From: Fibrobacter succinogenes | GTDB taxonomy: Bacteria > Fibrobacterota > Fibrobacteria > Fibrobacterales > Fibrobacteraceae | Reading direction: 5' to 3' | Assembly: GCA_902799745.1 (NCBI GenBank) | Contig: CADCBQ010000012.1 | Coordinates: 1 to 64,000 of the forward strand | DNA length: 64,000 nucleotides | Shown: positions 1 through 7,140 of the stretch, piece after piece | How positions within the stretch are numbered: position 1 is the stretch's first letter | Layout of the letters: each line of letters starts with the position of its first letter | Position numbers and translations under genes: made by a program | The notes under the pieces: model-generated | Told to the model about the DNA's origin: nothing | The model's input: the letters and a program-made list of their open reading frames with translations, nothing else | The model's database searches: none

Positions 1-1
1 G

Positions 2-142
2 AGCCGCAGTTCGCGCTTGTGTTTCAGGCCGCTCATGCCCGAGCTCACCACCAACATGTACATCATTTGGCGGCGGGGCCAGCAGTTCACGCGGGCGGGG
101 GAACTTTTCCTCGACACGCTCCGGCACGTGCTGGGGGAATAA
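2..142 (+). CDS. C-terminal end of a probable LysR-type regulator (partial)
   Basis: An open frame enters from the left edge and stops with TAA at 140-142, encoding the last 46 residues of a longer protein. The stretch with a short hydrophobic strand, then WRRG, then FTRAGELFLDTL, resembles the end of the substrate-binding domain of LysR regulators, where a strand followed by an arginine-rich turn leads into the terminal helix. The DNA-binding half lies outside the window, so the assignment rests on this tail only. The next gene starts 18 bases downstream on the same strand, so the two may be co-transcribed. Confidence 0.5.
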   Translation, partial: SRSSRLCFRPLMPELTTNMYIIWRRGQQFTRAGELFLDTLRHVLGE

Positions 143-160
143 AAAAAGGAGATCATTCTC

Positions 161-649
161 ATGCTTAAAATTGAACAATATAATACAAAGTATATCAACG
201 ACGCAATTGAAATCTGGAACGACATTGTCGAAGACGGCATCGCGTTTCCGCAAATGGATTTGCTTGACCCGCAGACGGGTGACGAGTTTTTCAAGTCGCA
301 GTCATTCACGGGCATCGCTATCGATGCGGACTCCGGCGAAGTGGTCGGGCTCTACATTCTCCACCCGAACAATGTCGGGCGTTGCGGGCATATTTCAAAC
401 GCGAGTTACGCCGTCAAGAAGGACAAGCGCGGCCAACACATCGGCGAATTTCTCGTGAAGGATTGCCTCGCGAAGGCCAAGGAAATCGGCTTCAGGATTT
501 TGCAGTTCAACGCAGTCGTCGCGACAAACACATCAGCCTTAAAACTGTACAAAAAACTCGGTTTTACGCAGCTTGGCGTGATCCCCAAGGGATTTTTGCT
601 CAAAAACGGGAGCTACGAAGACATCATTCCGCACTATATCGAACTTTAA
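161..649 (+). CDS. GNAT family N-acetyltransferase
   Basis: This 162-residue protein has the usual length and order of a single-domain GNAT acetyltransferase, which moves an acetyl group from acetyl-CoA to an amine. The acetyl-CoA loop is visible as RGQHIGEFL near residues 90-98, preceded by the strand HISNASYAV. The typical C-terminal NTSALKLYKKLGF segment follows, where an asparagine and tyrosine usually sit at the cofactor site. A GGAG ribosome site lies about 9 bases before the ATG. The substrate cannot be told from sequence. The gene follows the LysR-like fragment closely, but no promoter is evident between them. Confidence 0.85.
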   Translation: MLKIEQYNTKYINDAIEIWNDIVEDGIAFPQMDLLDPQTGDEFFKSQSFTGIAIDADSGEVVGLYILHPNNVGRCGHISNASYAVKKDKRGQHIGEFLVKDCLAKAKEIGFRILQFNAVVATNTSALKLYKKLGFTQLGVIPKGFLLKNGSYEDIIPHYIEL

Positions 650-752
650 AAGGGGTGAAAACCTCCATTTTATACAAAACCTTAATCTTCCCCTTTGAAA
701 ACGAATATATATTTACAAGTATAGGGAGCAATGATTTTTATCGAGAACCGTT

Positions 753-2066
753 ATGGACAATAGCAAAAATTTTATAGCAGACATTCCTGCGAACGCTGCA
801 GAATTTTTCACGGCTGTAACTCACGCCGCCACAGAACTGTACATTTCGATGCATGTACTTGATCTTGAGACCAATACGGCGTTCCCTATCAAGAGTAACG
901 AATTCATTGATAAGTTCATGAAATCCAGCAACTCCCTACAGGAAAGTTTTACCAACATCATGGTAAACCTTGCTTGTCCAGAAAGTGTTGAAACCATCAA
1001 GAATTTTACGACACTTTCAACATTGCCGGAACGCATGAAGAATGCAAATGTTATTTCAGAAATTTTCCATGGAAAGATTCACGGTTGGAGCAAGGCGATA
1101 TTTGTACGCGTTGGTGACGATAAGCCACTACGTCGAGTCCTATACCTTGTCGAAAACGTGAACGCACAAATGACAAAGCTGGAACAAGAGAAAGAACTCT
1201 TGGAACAGAACCGAAAGCAACAAAACATGATCAACGCGCTCTTGAACGGATACGCCTCCGTTGCCAGTGTCGATTTTGTAACGGACAAGGTGGAAATTTT
1301 CCGCACTAGCGATCGAATCAAAAGCGCTATTGGCTCTACGAAAGAACCACCGACCTTCAAAGCACTTGTTGAAAAGCTCCTCAACACGACGGTTCTTGAA
1401 GAAGATCGGGACAGTCTCAGAAAAGTGGCTGACGAATCCTATATTAAAGAATACCTGCCTATTGGCAATAGTTTGTCAAAAATATTTCACAACGAACACG
1501 GTCAGTATGTCGAAATGAAGGTGGTGCGAACTGGCGAAGAAACAACCGTATTCGGTTTTACCGACAAAACTAACGAAATCACAGAAATCAACGATAAAAT
1601 CTACAGGGATTCGTTGACTCAAGTGATGAACCGTAAGTTTTTTGATGAAAAACTGGCATCATGTAATTGTCAGGCAGTTGTAATGGCCGACATTGACTTT
1701 TTCAAAGAAATCAATGACAATTACGGCCACCAGTGCGGCGACGCAGCCCTTGCCGCCGTGGCATCGATACTGAGTACATCTGTTCGAAACTTGGACCGCG
1801 TGGTACGTTATGGTGGCGACGAATTCTTGATCACGTTCAAGGGAATCAGCCACGAAGTGCTGAGAACCAGACTTGAACAGATGCGTGCCAAGGCAGAAAA
1901 AATCAAACTGCAAGATTACCCGGATGTAACGTTAACGATGAGCTTTGGCGGAACATTCGGAGATGGAACGGTCTCTGACATGCTCTCTTTTGCCGACAAG
2001 GCGCTCTACATGTCCAAGAAAAAACGGAACTGCGTTTCCTTAGTTCCGTTCGAAGGAAAGAATTAA
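753..2066 (+). CDS. Diguanylate cyclase with GGDEF domain and inhibitory site
   Basis: This 437-residue soluble protein should make cyclic di-GMP from two GTP. The C-terminal GGDEF domain runs from about residue 285 to the end, with the intact GGDEF signature at 354-358. RNLD stands five residues before it, matching the RxxD product-inhibition site, so the enzyme is probably feedback controlled. The DIDFFKEINDNYGH metal and substrate region is also intact. The first 280 residues have no transmembrane segment or domain I can name. A helix rich in E, K and Q around 145-165 may be a dimerising linker. No partner gene adjoins it. Confidence 0.9.
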   Translation: MDNSKNFIADIPANAAEFFTAVTHAATELYISMHVLDLETNTAFPIKSNEFIDKFMKSSNSLQESFTNIMVNLACPESVETIKNFTTLSTLPERMKNANVISEIFHGKIHGWSKAIFVRVGDDKPLRRVLYLVENVNAQMTKLEQEKELLEQNRKQQNMINALLNGYASVASVDFVTDKVEIFRTSDRIKSAIGSTKEPPTFKALVEKLLNTTVLEEDRDSLRKVADESYIKEYLPIGNSLSKIFHNEHGQYVEMKVVRTGEETTVFGFTDKTNEITEINDKIYRDSLTQVMNRKFFDEKLASCNCQAVVMADIDFFKEINDNYGHQCGDAALAAVASILSTSVRNLDRVVRYGGDEFLITFKGISHEVLRTRLEQMRAKAEKIKLQDYPDVTLTMSFGGTFGDGTVSDMLSFADKALYMSKKKRNCVSLVPFEGKN

Positions 2067-2179
2067 GTCGTTTTTAGGCACATTTTAGTGTCAATAGTCA
2101 CGGCATTTTGCATAATGCGGTAAGCATCTTGGACTTCGCCGCTTTTTTATTTAATTTAAAGAAAAAACGGAGGGAAACC

Positions 2180-3619
2180 ATGCTTACCCGCAAATCCAAA
2201 TTCTTTTTAATGGCAGGAATTGCCGCCTTGTGCATATCCTGCAGCGACGACAGCAACAGCCTAAAAGCGAGCGACACGGACAAGAATGACGACAAAGTCG
2301 CCGACAAAACAGTCATCCCCAATCCAAACATTGAAACGGCAGACGGCGCCACCTTTGAAACCAAAGGCAAAAGAGCTTACAACGACTATGGCACCTTCGA
2401 AGAGGCTACAGTCGCTTACGACTCATACGATGGCGGTGTCAAAATGGTCCGCACAGTCGACGTCTATACGACAGACGCGCCTTCCGTCGTTTCCGGAAGT
2501 ATCGCAGAAGAATACATTCCCTCAGACTACGCCCCCGGCGAATATGGCGGAGACATCGGCGGAGAATACGGCGGCGAATTTAACGGAAAAACCTACGGTC
2601 TGCTCACGGCTTCCGAATGGAACGATTTGGACAATTGGAGCGACTGGACGGACATTCTAAACGGCGAATTTTCCAACAAGACGGCATACTGGAAATTCTA
2701 CCCCTCGACTCTCGCAGCGGTAAAGGTCGTTGACGAAAACGGCAACGGCTTAGCCAACGTTTCCGTAGAACTTCTTAACGGCGATGACGTAGAATTTGCC
2801 ACCAAGACAGACAACACTGGCCTCGCCTACTGCTGGGTAAAATTATTTGAAGACGCAATCCAAGAAACCGTAAATGCCGAAGACTTCTCGTTGAAAGTCA
2901 ACGGCAAAGTTTCCGAAGCCCCCGTCGAATTATCCCTCTTAAGCGGCGAATTCAAGATCAATACGATTACCAGCGATGCCAAGCAAGCCGACGCCAAGGC
3001 AGATGTTGCCTTTATCGTTGACGCCACCGGCTCCATGGGCGACGAGATCCGCTTTCTCCAATCGGATCTGAGCTACATTATTGATCATGCCTCTTCGGAA
3101 ACCAACATTGCATTACGCACAGCAGTCGTATTCTACCGTGACGAAGGCGACCAATACCTCACCCGCGGCAAGGATTTTTCCACCGATGTTGCAAATACCC
3201 AGGCATTCATCGGAGAACAAAGCGCCAACGGCGGCGGCGACTACCCCGAAGCCGTGCATTCTGCACTCGAAGCTACGTTACAGAACTTCTCCTGGAATGA
3301 ATCGGCCCGCGCACGAATCGCCTTCTTGATTCTTGACGCCCCTGCACACCATCAGGACAGCATCATCGAAAGTCTCCAAAAGTCCATTACCTTCTACGCC
3401 AAGAACGGCATCAAGATTATCCCCGTAGCCGCAAGCGGCGTCGACAAGGACACCGAATCCATGTTACGATTCTTCGACATTGCCACGGGCGGCACCTACG
3501 TGTTCCTCACCGACGACAGCGGTATCGGCTATTCCCATATCGAAGCTTCCGTTGGCGATTCTGACGTAGAAAAGCTCGCCGACTTGATGTTACGACTGAT
3601 CAAGAAGTATGTAGAATAA
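2180..3619 (+). CDS. Lipoprotein with von Willebrand factor A domain
   Basis: The chosen ATG follows a GGAGGG ribosome site. The frame stays open further upstream but without that signal. The product is 479 residues. Residues 1-20 form a lipoprotein signal ending at a cysteine in the CISCSDD region, so it is probably anchored in the outer or inner membrane. An acidic, glycine-rich stretch follows, then a segment near 180-225 resembling a carboxypeptidase-regulatory-like Ig fold. The vWA domain spans roughly 270-460, with DATGSMGDE near residue 281 matching the DxTGS metal site. Such domains bind proteins through a metal ion. The partner is unknown, and a terminator follows the gene. Confidence 0.8.
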   Translation: MLTRKSKFFLMAGIAALCISCSDDSNSLKASDTDKNDDKVADKTVIPNPNIETADGATFETKGKRAYNDYGTFEEATVAYDSYDGGVKMVRTVDVYTTDAPSVVSGSIAEEYIPSDYAPGEYGGDIGGEYGGEFNGKTYGLLTASEWNDLDNWSDWTDILNGEFSNKTAYWKFYPSTLAAVKVVDENGNGLANVSVELLNGDDVEFATKTDNTGLAYCWVKLFEDAIQETVNAEDFSLKVNGKVSEAPVELSLLSGEFKINTITSDAKQADAKADVAFIVDATGSMGDEIRFLQSDLSYIIDHASSETNIALRTAVVFYRDEGDQYLTRGKDFSTDVANTQAFIGEQSANGGGDYPEAVHSALEATLQNFSWNESARARIAFLILDAPAHHQDSIIESLQKSITFYAKNGIKIIPVAASGVDKDTESMLRFFDIATGGTYVFLTDDSGIGYSHIEASVGDSDVEKLADLMLRLIKKYVE

Positions 3620-3679
3620 CAGATTTACATATATTACATTTTCTGAATTCTCTTCCAAATTTGTAAAATCAAAATTTGT

Positions 3680-3709
3680 AATCGTAGCCCACAAAGCTGC
3701 GATTTTTTC
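3680..3709 (+). terminator. Rho-independent terminator after the vWA lipoprotein
   Basis: AATCGTAGC at 3680-3688 pairs with GCTGCGATT at 3696-3704 (one G-T pair) around a seven-base loop, and six T follow. It separates the lipoprotein from the nitrogen genes. Confidence 0.8.
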
Positions 3710-3727
3710 GTCTTTATAACATTTTAT

Positions 3728-3752
3728 GGCTTAAAATTATCGATTTTAAGCC
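3728..3752. promoter_or_regulatory. Perfect inverted repeat, candidate activator site
   Basis: GGCTTAAAA and TTTTAAGCC form a perfect 9-base inverted repeat around the seven-base spacer TTATCGA. It lies about 23 bases before the -24 element of a sigma-54-type promoter. An enhancer-binding activator of the NtrC kind could bind here, although such sites are usually farther upstream. No T-run follows the second arm, so a terminator is unlikely. Confidence 0.5.
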
Positions 3753-3774
3753 GTTTTCGCCATTTTGAATATTT

Positions 3775-3790
3775 TGGCACGCCTTTTGCA
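3775..3790 (+). promoter_or_regulatory. Sigma-54 (RpoN) promoter of the PII-amt operon
   Basis: TGGCACGCCTTTTGCA matches the -24/-12 consensus TGGCAC-N5-TTGC, with exactly ten bases between the invariant GG and GC. It lies 46 bases before the PII start codon. Nitrogen-starvation genes such as glnK-amt are classic RpoN targets, so an activator driven by nitrogen status is expected to control this operon. Confidence 0.85.
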
Positions 3791-3836
3791 ATAGGTTGGG
3801 CAAAACAAGAAACAAACCCTAACAAAGGATAGGAAC

Positions 3837-4178
3837 ATGAAGCTCATTACAGCTTATATCCAACCCGAACGATTAAACATCGTAAAGCAAGAACTTTACG
3901 AAAACAAGATCTACAAGATGTCTGTCACTAACGTCCTTGGCTGCGGTCAGCAGCGCGGTTACAACCAACGTTTCCGTGGCGTGGTGACCGAGGTTAATTT
4001 GCTCAAAAAGATCTGCTTGAAGATTGCCGTGAACGACGAATTTGTACAGCCCTGTATCGATGCCATCATCAAGGGCGCTCGTACAGGCGCTATCGGCGAC
4101 GGAAAGATTTTCGTCACGGAACTCGAACAGTGCATCCGCATTCGCACCGGCGAAACAGGCCCTGAGGCAATCGGCTAA
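3837..4178 (+). CDS. PII nitrogen regulatory protein of the Amt-linked type
   Basis: This 113-residue protein has the full PII fold. It senses 2-oxoglutarate and ATP/ADP and normally blocks the ammonium channel when nitrogen is plentiful. The conserved RIRTGE end and the [15 protein letters not shown]-loop region are intact. In the T-loop, the position equal to E. coli Tyr51 is threonine (RGVVTEV), so uridylylation at that residue is not possible. An AAAGGATAGG ribosome site precedes the ATG. The amt gene starts 31 bases downstream, and a sigma-54 promoter lies upstream, so the pair is a nitrogen-starvation operon. Confidence 0.92.
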   Translation: MKLITAYIQPERLNIVKQELYENKIYKMSVTNVLGCGQQRGYNQRFRGVVTEVNLLKKICLKIAVNDEFVQPCIDAIIKGARTGAIGDGKIFVTELEQCIRIRTGETGPEAIG

Positions 4179-4209
4179 TCAAAACAAATTAACACAAGGA
4201 ATTTAAACA

Positions 4210-5419
4210 ATGAACGAAGCAGCAACTGTCGTACCTGTCAGCGACGCCATCTTTATGACAGAAAACATTTGGATCATGATTAGCGCCATGTTGGTGTTTA
4301 TCATGGGCCTGGGCTTTGCCTGTGTCGAAGCGGGTCTTGTTCGTGCCAAGTGCGCGGCCAACGTCGCTTTCAAAAACATCGCGGTTCCCGCCATAGGTAT
4401 CACGATGTATGCCGCCATCGGCTTTGCCCTCATGTACCCCGGAACGTTCAACGCGATCTCCGGTGTACTTGGATTTGCCGGATTCGGTATCGGTGACTGG
4501 GCTGACCCCTCTAAGTTCACCGCCGCCTACAACGGTCACTTCACCCTCTTCACCGACTGGTTGTTCCAGGCGATGTTTGCAGCAACCGCGGCTACCATTG
4601 TCTCTGGCGCTGTCGCCGAACGTGTGAAGCTGAACTCCTTCCTCGTCTTCACCATCGTCTACGTGGCCTTGGTCTACCCCATCGTGGGTAGCTGGACATG
4701 GGGCGGCGGCTGGCTCTCCACCATTGGCAAGGCCGGTTTCCATGACCTCGCCGGTTCTACCCTGGTTCACTCCGTGGGTGGTTGGGCAGCTCTCGCTGGC
4801 GTCATGATCCTTGGACCGCGTATCGGCAAGTATGTCGGCGGTAAGGTGCACGCTATTCCGGCCCACAACATTCCGCTCGCAACTATCGGTGTGTTCATGC
4901 TGTGGTTCGGTTGGTGGGGATTCAACGCCGGTTCCGCTCTCTCCGGCGACCCGAAGGCTACTAGCTGGATTCTCGTGACCACAAACCTCGCCGCTGTCGC
5001 AGGTATCATTACCGCAACGCTCACGAGCTGGATTGTTTCGAAGAAGCCGGACGCCACCATGGCCCTCAACGGTTGCCTTGCACATCGCTGGTGTGCTCGT
5101 AGTCGGTGCAGTCTTCATGTTCGACCGCCTGCACTTGGATGACCCGGTCGGTGCTCTCTCGGTTCACCTGGTGAACGGTGTGTGGGGTACGCTCGCTGTC
5201 GGTCTCTTCGATATCACTGGCGACTACACCCTCGGCACTCAGGCCATCGGCGTTATCGCTTACGCGGTTCCCTGCTTCGGTGCAGCTAGCCTCATCTTCT
5301 ACGTCATCAAGAAGACCATGGGCCTCCGCGTTACCGAACGTCAAGAACTCCGCGGCCTCGACCAAAGCGAACACGGCCAAGAATCTTACAGCGGATTCCA
5401 AATCTTCAGCAACATGTAA
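4210..5419 (+). pseudogene. amt: Ammonium transporter with an internal frameshifting deletion
   Basis: The product is an Amt/MEP ammonium channel delivered by the PII-amt operon. The first frame (4210-5142) gives the N-terminal eight or so membrane segments, with conserved pieces such as GFACVEAGLV, GAVAERVKL and DATMALNG. After codon 5080-5082 the family-like sequence continues in another frame, from IAGVLVV to the stop at 5417-5419, including DDPVGALSVH and GVWGTLAVGLF. About 20-25 residues normally found between these parts (one membrane helix) are absent. The joint at about 5082 therefore lacks a number of bases not divisible by three. A real knockout, a strain variant and an assembly gap are all possible. 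Confidence 0.85.
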
Positions 5420-5449
5420 TTCCCACTCTAGCAAGAACGGATACATCAA

Positions 5450-5481
5450 AACGACCCTGGCGAAAGCCAGGGCCGTTTTTC
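5450..5481 (+). terminator. Terminator of the PII-amt operon
   Basis: CCCTGG and CCAGGG pair around CGAAAG, followed by CCGTTTTT. It lies about 30 bases after the amt stop codon. Confidence 0.8.
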
Positions 5482-5484
5482 ATA

Positions 5485-5516
5485 CAATAAAAAAGACCGC
5501 CGAAATCGACGGTCTC
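5485..5516 (-). terminator. Terminator of the small zinc-ribbon gene
   Basis: Read on the minus strand, AGACCGTCG pairs with CGGCGGTCT around ATTT, and six T follow. It stands 18 bases after the stop of the 111-residue protein. Confidence 0.8.
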
Positions 5517-5533
5517 AAATTTTTGCGGTCTTG

Positions 5534-5869
5534 TTACCTTAATGCCTTGCGTGCGGAGCGCATCAGGTTCTTCAGCTGCTTCTTGTCGAGCTGCGGAACC
5601 TCGGCATCCTTCTGGGCGCGGGATTTGGGAGCGCAATCTTCGCAAAGGTGCTTGGTCACGGTTCCAAAGCTTGCAGCACCGTTGCTCACGCTCGTTTCCT
5701 TAAAGCGGTACGGGCGAAGCAAAGCCTCTTTCTTACACTTGTCGCAAACACCCATCTTGGGTTCTGCGGGTTCGCGCTTGCGTTCCTTCTTGGGAGCGTT
5801 GCTGGTTTCCTCCCAGGCCTTGCTCTGGGCTGCAATCTTGCGTGCGAAATGATCGTCTGTCAAGCTCAT
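5534..5869 (-). CDS. Small basic protein with a zinc-ribbon-like CxxC pair
   Basis: I do not recognise a named family. The 111-residue protein begins with a charged helical region (residues 1-38). Then come CDKC near 42-45 and CEDC near 76-79, a spacing that suits a four-cysteine zinc ribbon, and a lysine- and arginine-rich tail ends the protein. The composition suggests nucleic-acid or protein binding. An AAGGA ribosome site precedes the ATG. The gene lies 12 bases downstream of the SGNH-like gene, so the three minus-strand genes here may be one operon. Confidence 0.65.
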   Translation of the reverse strand: MSLTDDHFARKIAAQSKAWEETSNAPKKERKREPAEPKMGVCDKCKKEALLRPYRFKETSVSNGAASFGTVTKHLCEDCAPKSRAQKDAEVPQLDKKQLKNLMRSARKALR

Positions 5870-5881
5870 GGTATCCTTCCT

Positions 5882-6466
5882 TTATTTCATTTCTTTAATT
5901 ACACAATCGTACAGGTAAAGCGCCATGAACGTGTTGCATATAGAGGTAGGGCCACCGTCTTCGTTATAGAGACTACGGCCGAACTTGCCACGTTCGAGCT
6001 GCTTTTCCTTGAAATCCGCCACATAGGCTGCAAAATCGAAAATTTTCACGCGTTTTTCATCTTTAGCCTGAAGCCCGCGAATCCGTTCGTTCAAGGCAGT
6101 CAGCTGGGACGGAGCCACCGGGAACATGTCTTCGGGAATGGTTAGGAAATGAATCGGCGCAAGCGTCTTGTTCAAGATTTCGTTCGCGAGCGTTTCGTAG
6201 ATCGCAAAGACCCCATTGAAGTCCTTGCCGCCGCGTTTGAGTTCCTTGAGACCTAGACCAACTATAATCCGCCCCGCTTTCTTGCCGATAATGTCGGCCG
6301 AGGCTCGGTCATAAAGTTGTTGAAGTGTCTGGGGAGCAGGCGCGTTGATTGAAAACTGGACAGGTCTGTTGGCTTCGCGACAGAGGAGAATTTCAGCAAA
6401 GCGGTTGGCAGCCTCGCCCTGTTCTCCGAAAAGTTCGTCGCCTATAATCAGAATCCTGTTTTCCAT
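5882..6466 (-). CDS. SGNH-hydrolase-like protein lacking the usual serine
   Basis: The 194-residue protein starts with a hydrophobic strand and GDELFGEQGEAA. It later shows a GLGLKEL strand and IHFLTIPEDMFP, an arrangement like the flavodoxin-type fold of SGNH/GDSL esterases. The nucleophile block normally reads GDS, and here it is GDE, so hydrolase activity is doubtful. No signal peptide is present, which suggests a cytoplasmic protein. The fold assignment is a judgement from pattern and could be wrong. It sits between the TusA-domain gene and the zinc-ribbon gene, all on the minus strand. Confidence 0.6.
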   Translation of the reverse strand: MENRILIIGDELFGEQGEAANRFAEILLCREANRPVQFSINAPAPQTLQQLYDRASADIIGKKAGRIIVGLGLKELKRGGKDFNGVFAIYETLANEILNKTLAPIHFLTIPEDMFPVAPSQLTALNERIRGLQAKDEKRVKIFDFAAYVADFKEKQLERGKFGRSLYNEDGGPTSICNTFMALYLYDCVIKEMK

Positions 6467-6478
6467 TACATATATAAT

Positions 6479-7009
6479 CTACACTCTTGAAGGCCGTTTG
6501 ACCACAGAAATCGACCAAAAACCGTCTTTTTTTTGCCTTTTTTTGACAATATGGCCGTCGGCAACCAATGCTCCCGGCACATTCTCTATAGGCGAGCCGT
6601 CGTCCAGGAAGATTTCAAGTTCCGCCCCATCAGGAAGCCCCGACATCACAAGTCGACTCCGCATGGCGTTGTTCGGACAAACTACCCCACGCAAATCCAG
6701 TCGTTCCGGAAATGTTCCCTTCAAAGCCGTCGGCAAAGGGTCAACCTTCGTTTTTTCGCAAAAATCGGCAATTTCGGGGGCGAACCTCGCAGGCGAGTCC
6801 AACCACTTTCCTAAGGGGTATTCCGGCAAGTCCGTCGCAAGCACGCGCGCAAGGGCTTCTTCAGGAGGAACCGCAACCAAATTTTCACGCCTGAACCACT
6901 CCGAACAGGCGAACGAAATTAGCTTTCTGAGCGCAATTTCGAAGCCCGGATTCCCTTTTTGGGCATCCATCCACTTTTCAAGTGCATGTTTTTCGTTTTT
7001 TACAGACAT
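6479..7009 (-). CDS. Protein with C-terminal TusA/SirA-like domain
   Basis: From the chosen ATG at 7009, preceded by an AAGGG site, the product is 176 residues. A longer frame starts at 7111 but has no ribosome site. The last 70 residues begin LDLRGVVCPNNAM, the hallmark of the TusA/SirA/YedF family, in which the CP cysteine carries sulfur or acts in redox control. The N-terminal 100 residues are mostly helical, contain one cysteine, and match nothing I know. A role in sulfur transfer is possible. The fusion to an extra N-terminal domain is unlike free-standing TusA, which is about 80 residues. Confidence 0.7.
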   Translation of the reverse strand: MSVKNEKHALEKWMDAQKGNPGFEIALRKLISFACSEWFRRENLVAVPPEEALARVLATDLPEYPLGKWLDSPARFAPEIADFCEKTKVDPLPTALKGTFPERLDLRGVVCPNNAMRSRLVMSGLPDGAELEIFLDDGSPIENVPGALVADGHIVKKRQKKDGFWSISVVKRPSRV

Positions 7010-7140
7010 TTGGCCCTTATATTTGATATTTTTTTCAAGAAAATCTCTGCCACAATGTAGCAAACTTCCCCGCAGGTTTCTATATTTGGCCGCAAGTTCC
7101 GAATGGAGCAAAAGGTTTTACATATAGGTTATACGGTTTT

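Noticed and set aside
4189..5118. A 309-residue antisense frame opposite amt
   Set aside because: It has repetitive low-complexity composition rich in G, D, H and E, as expected from the complement of a membrane protein gene.
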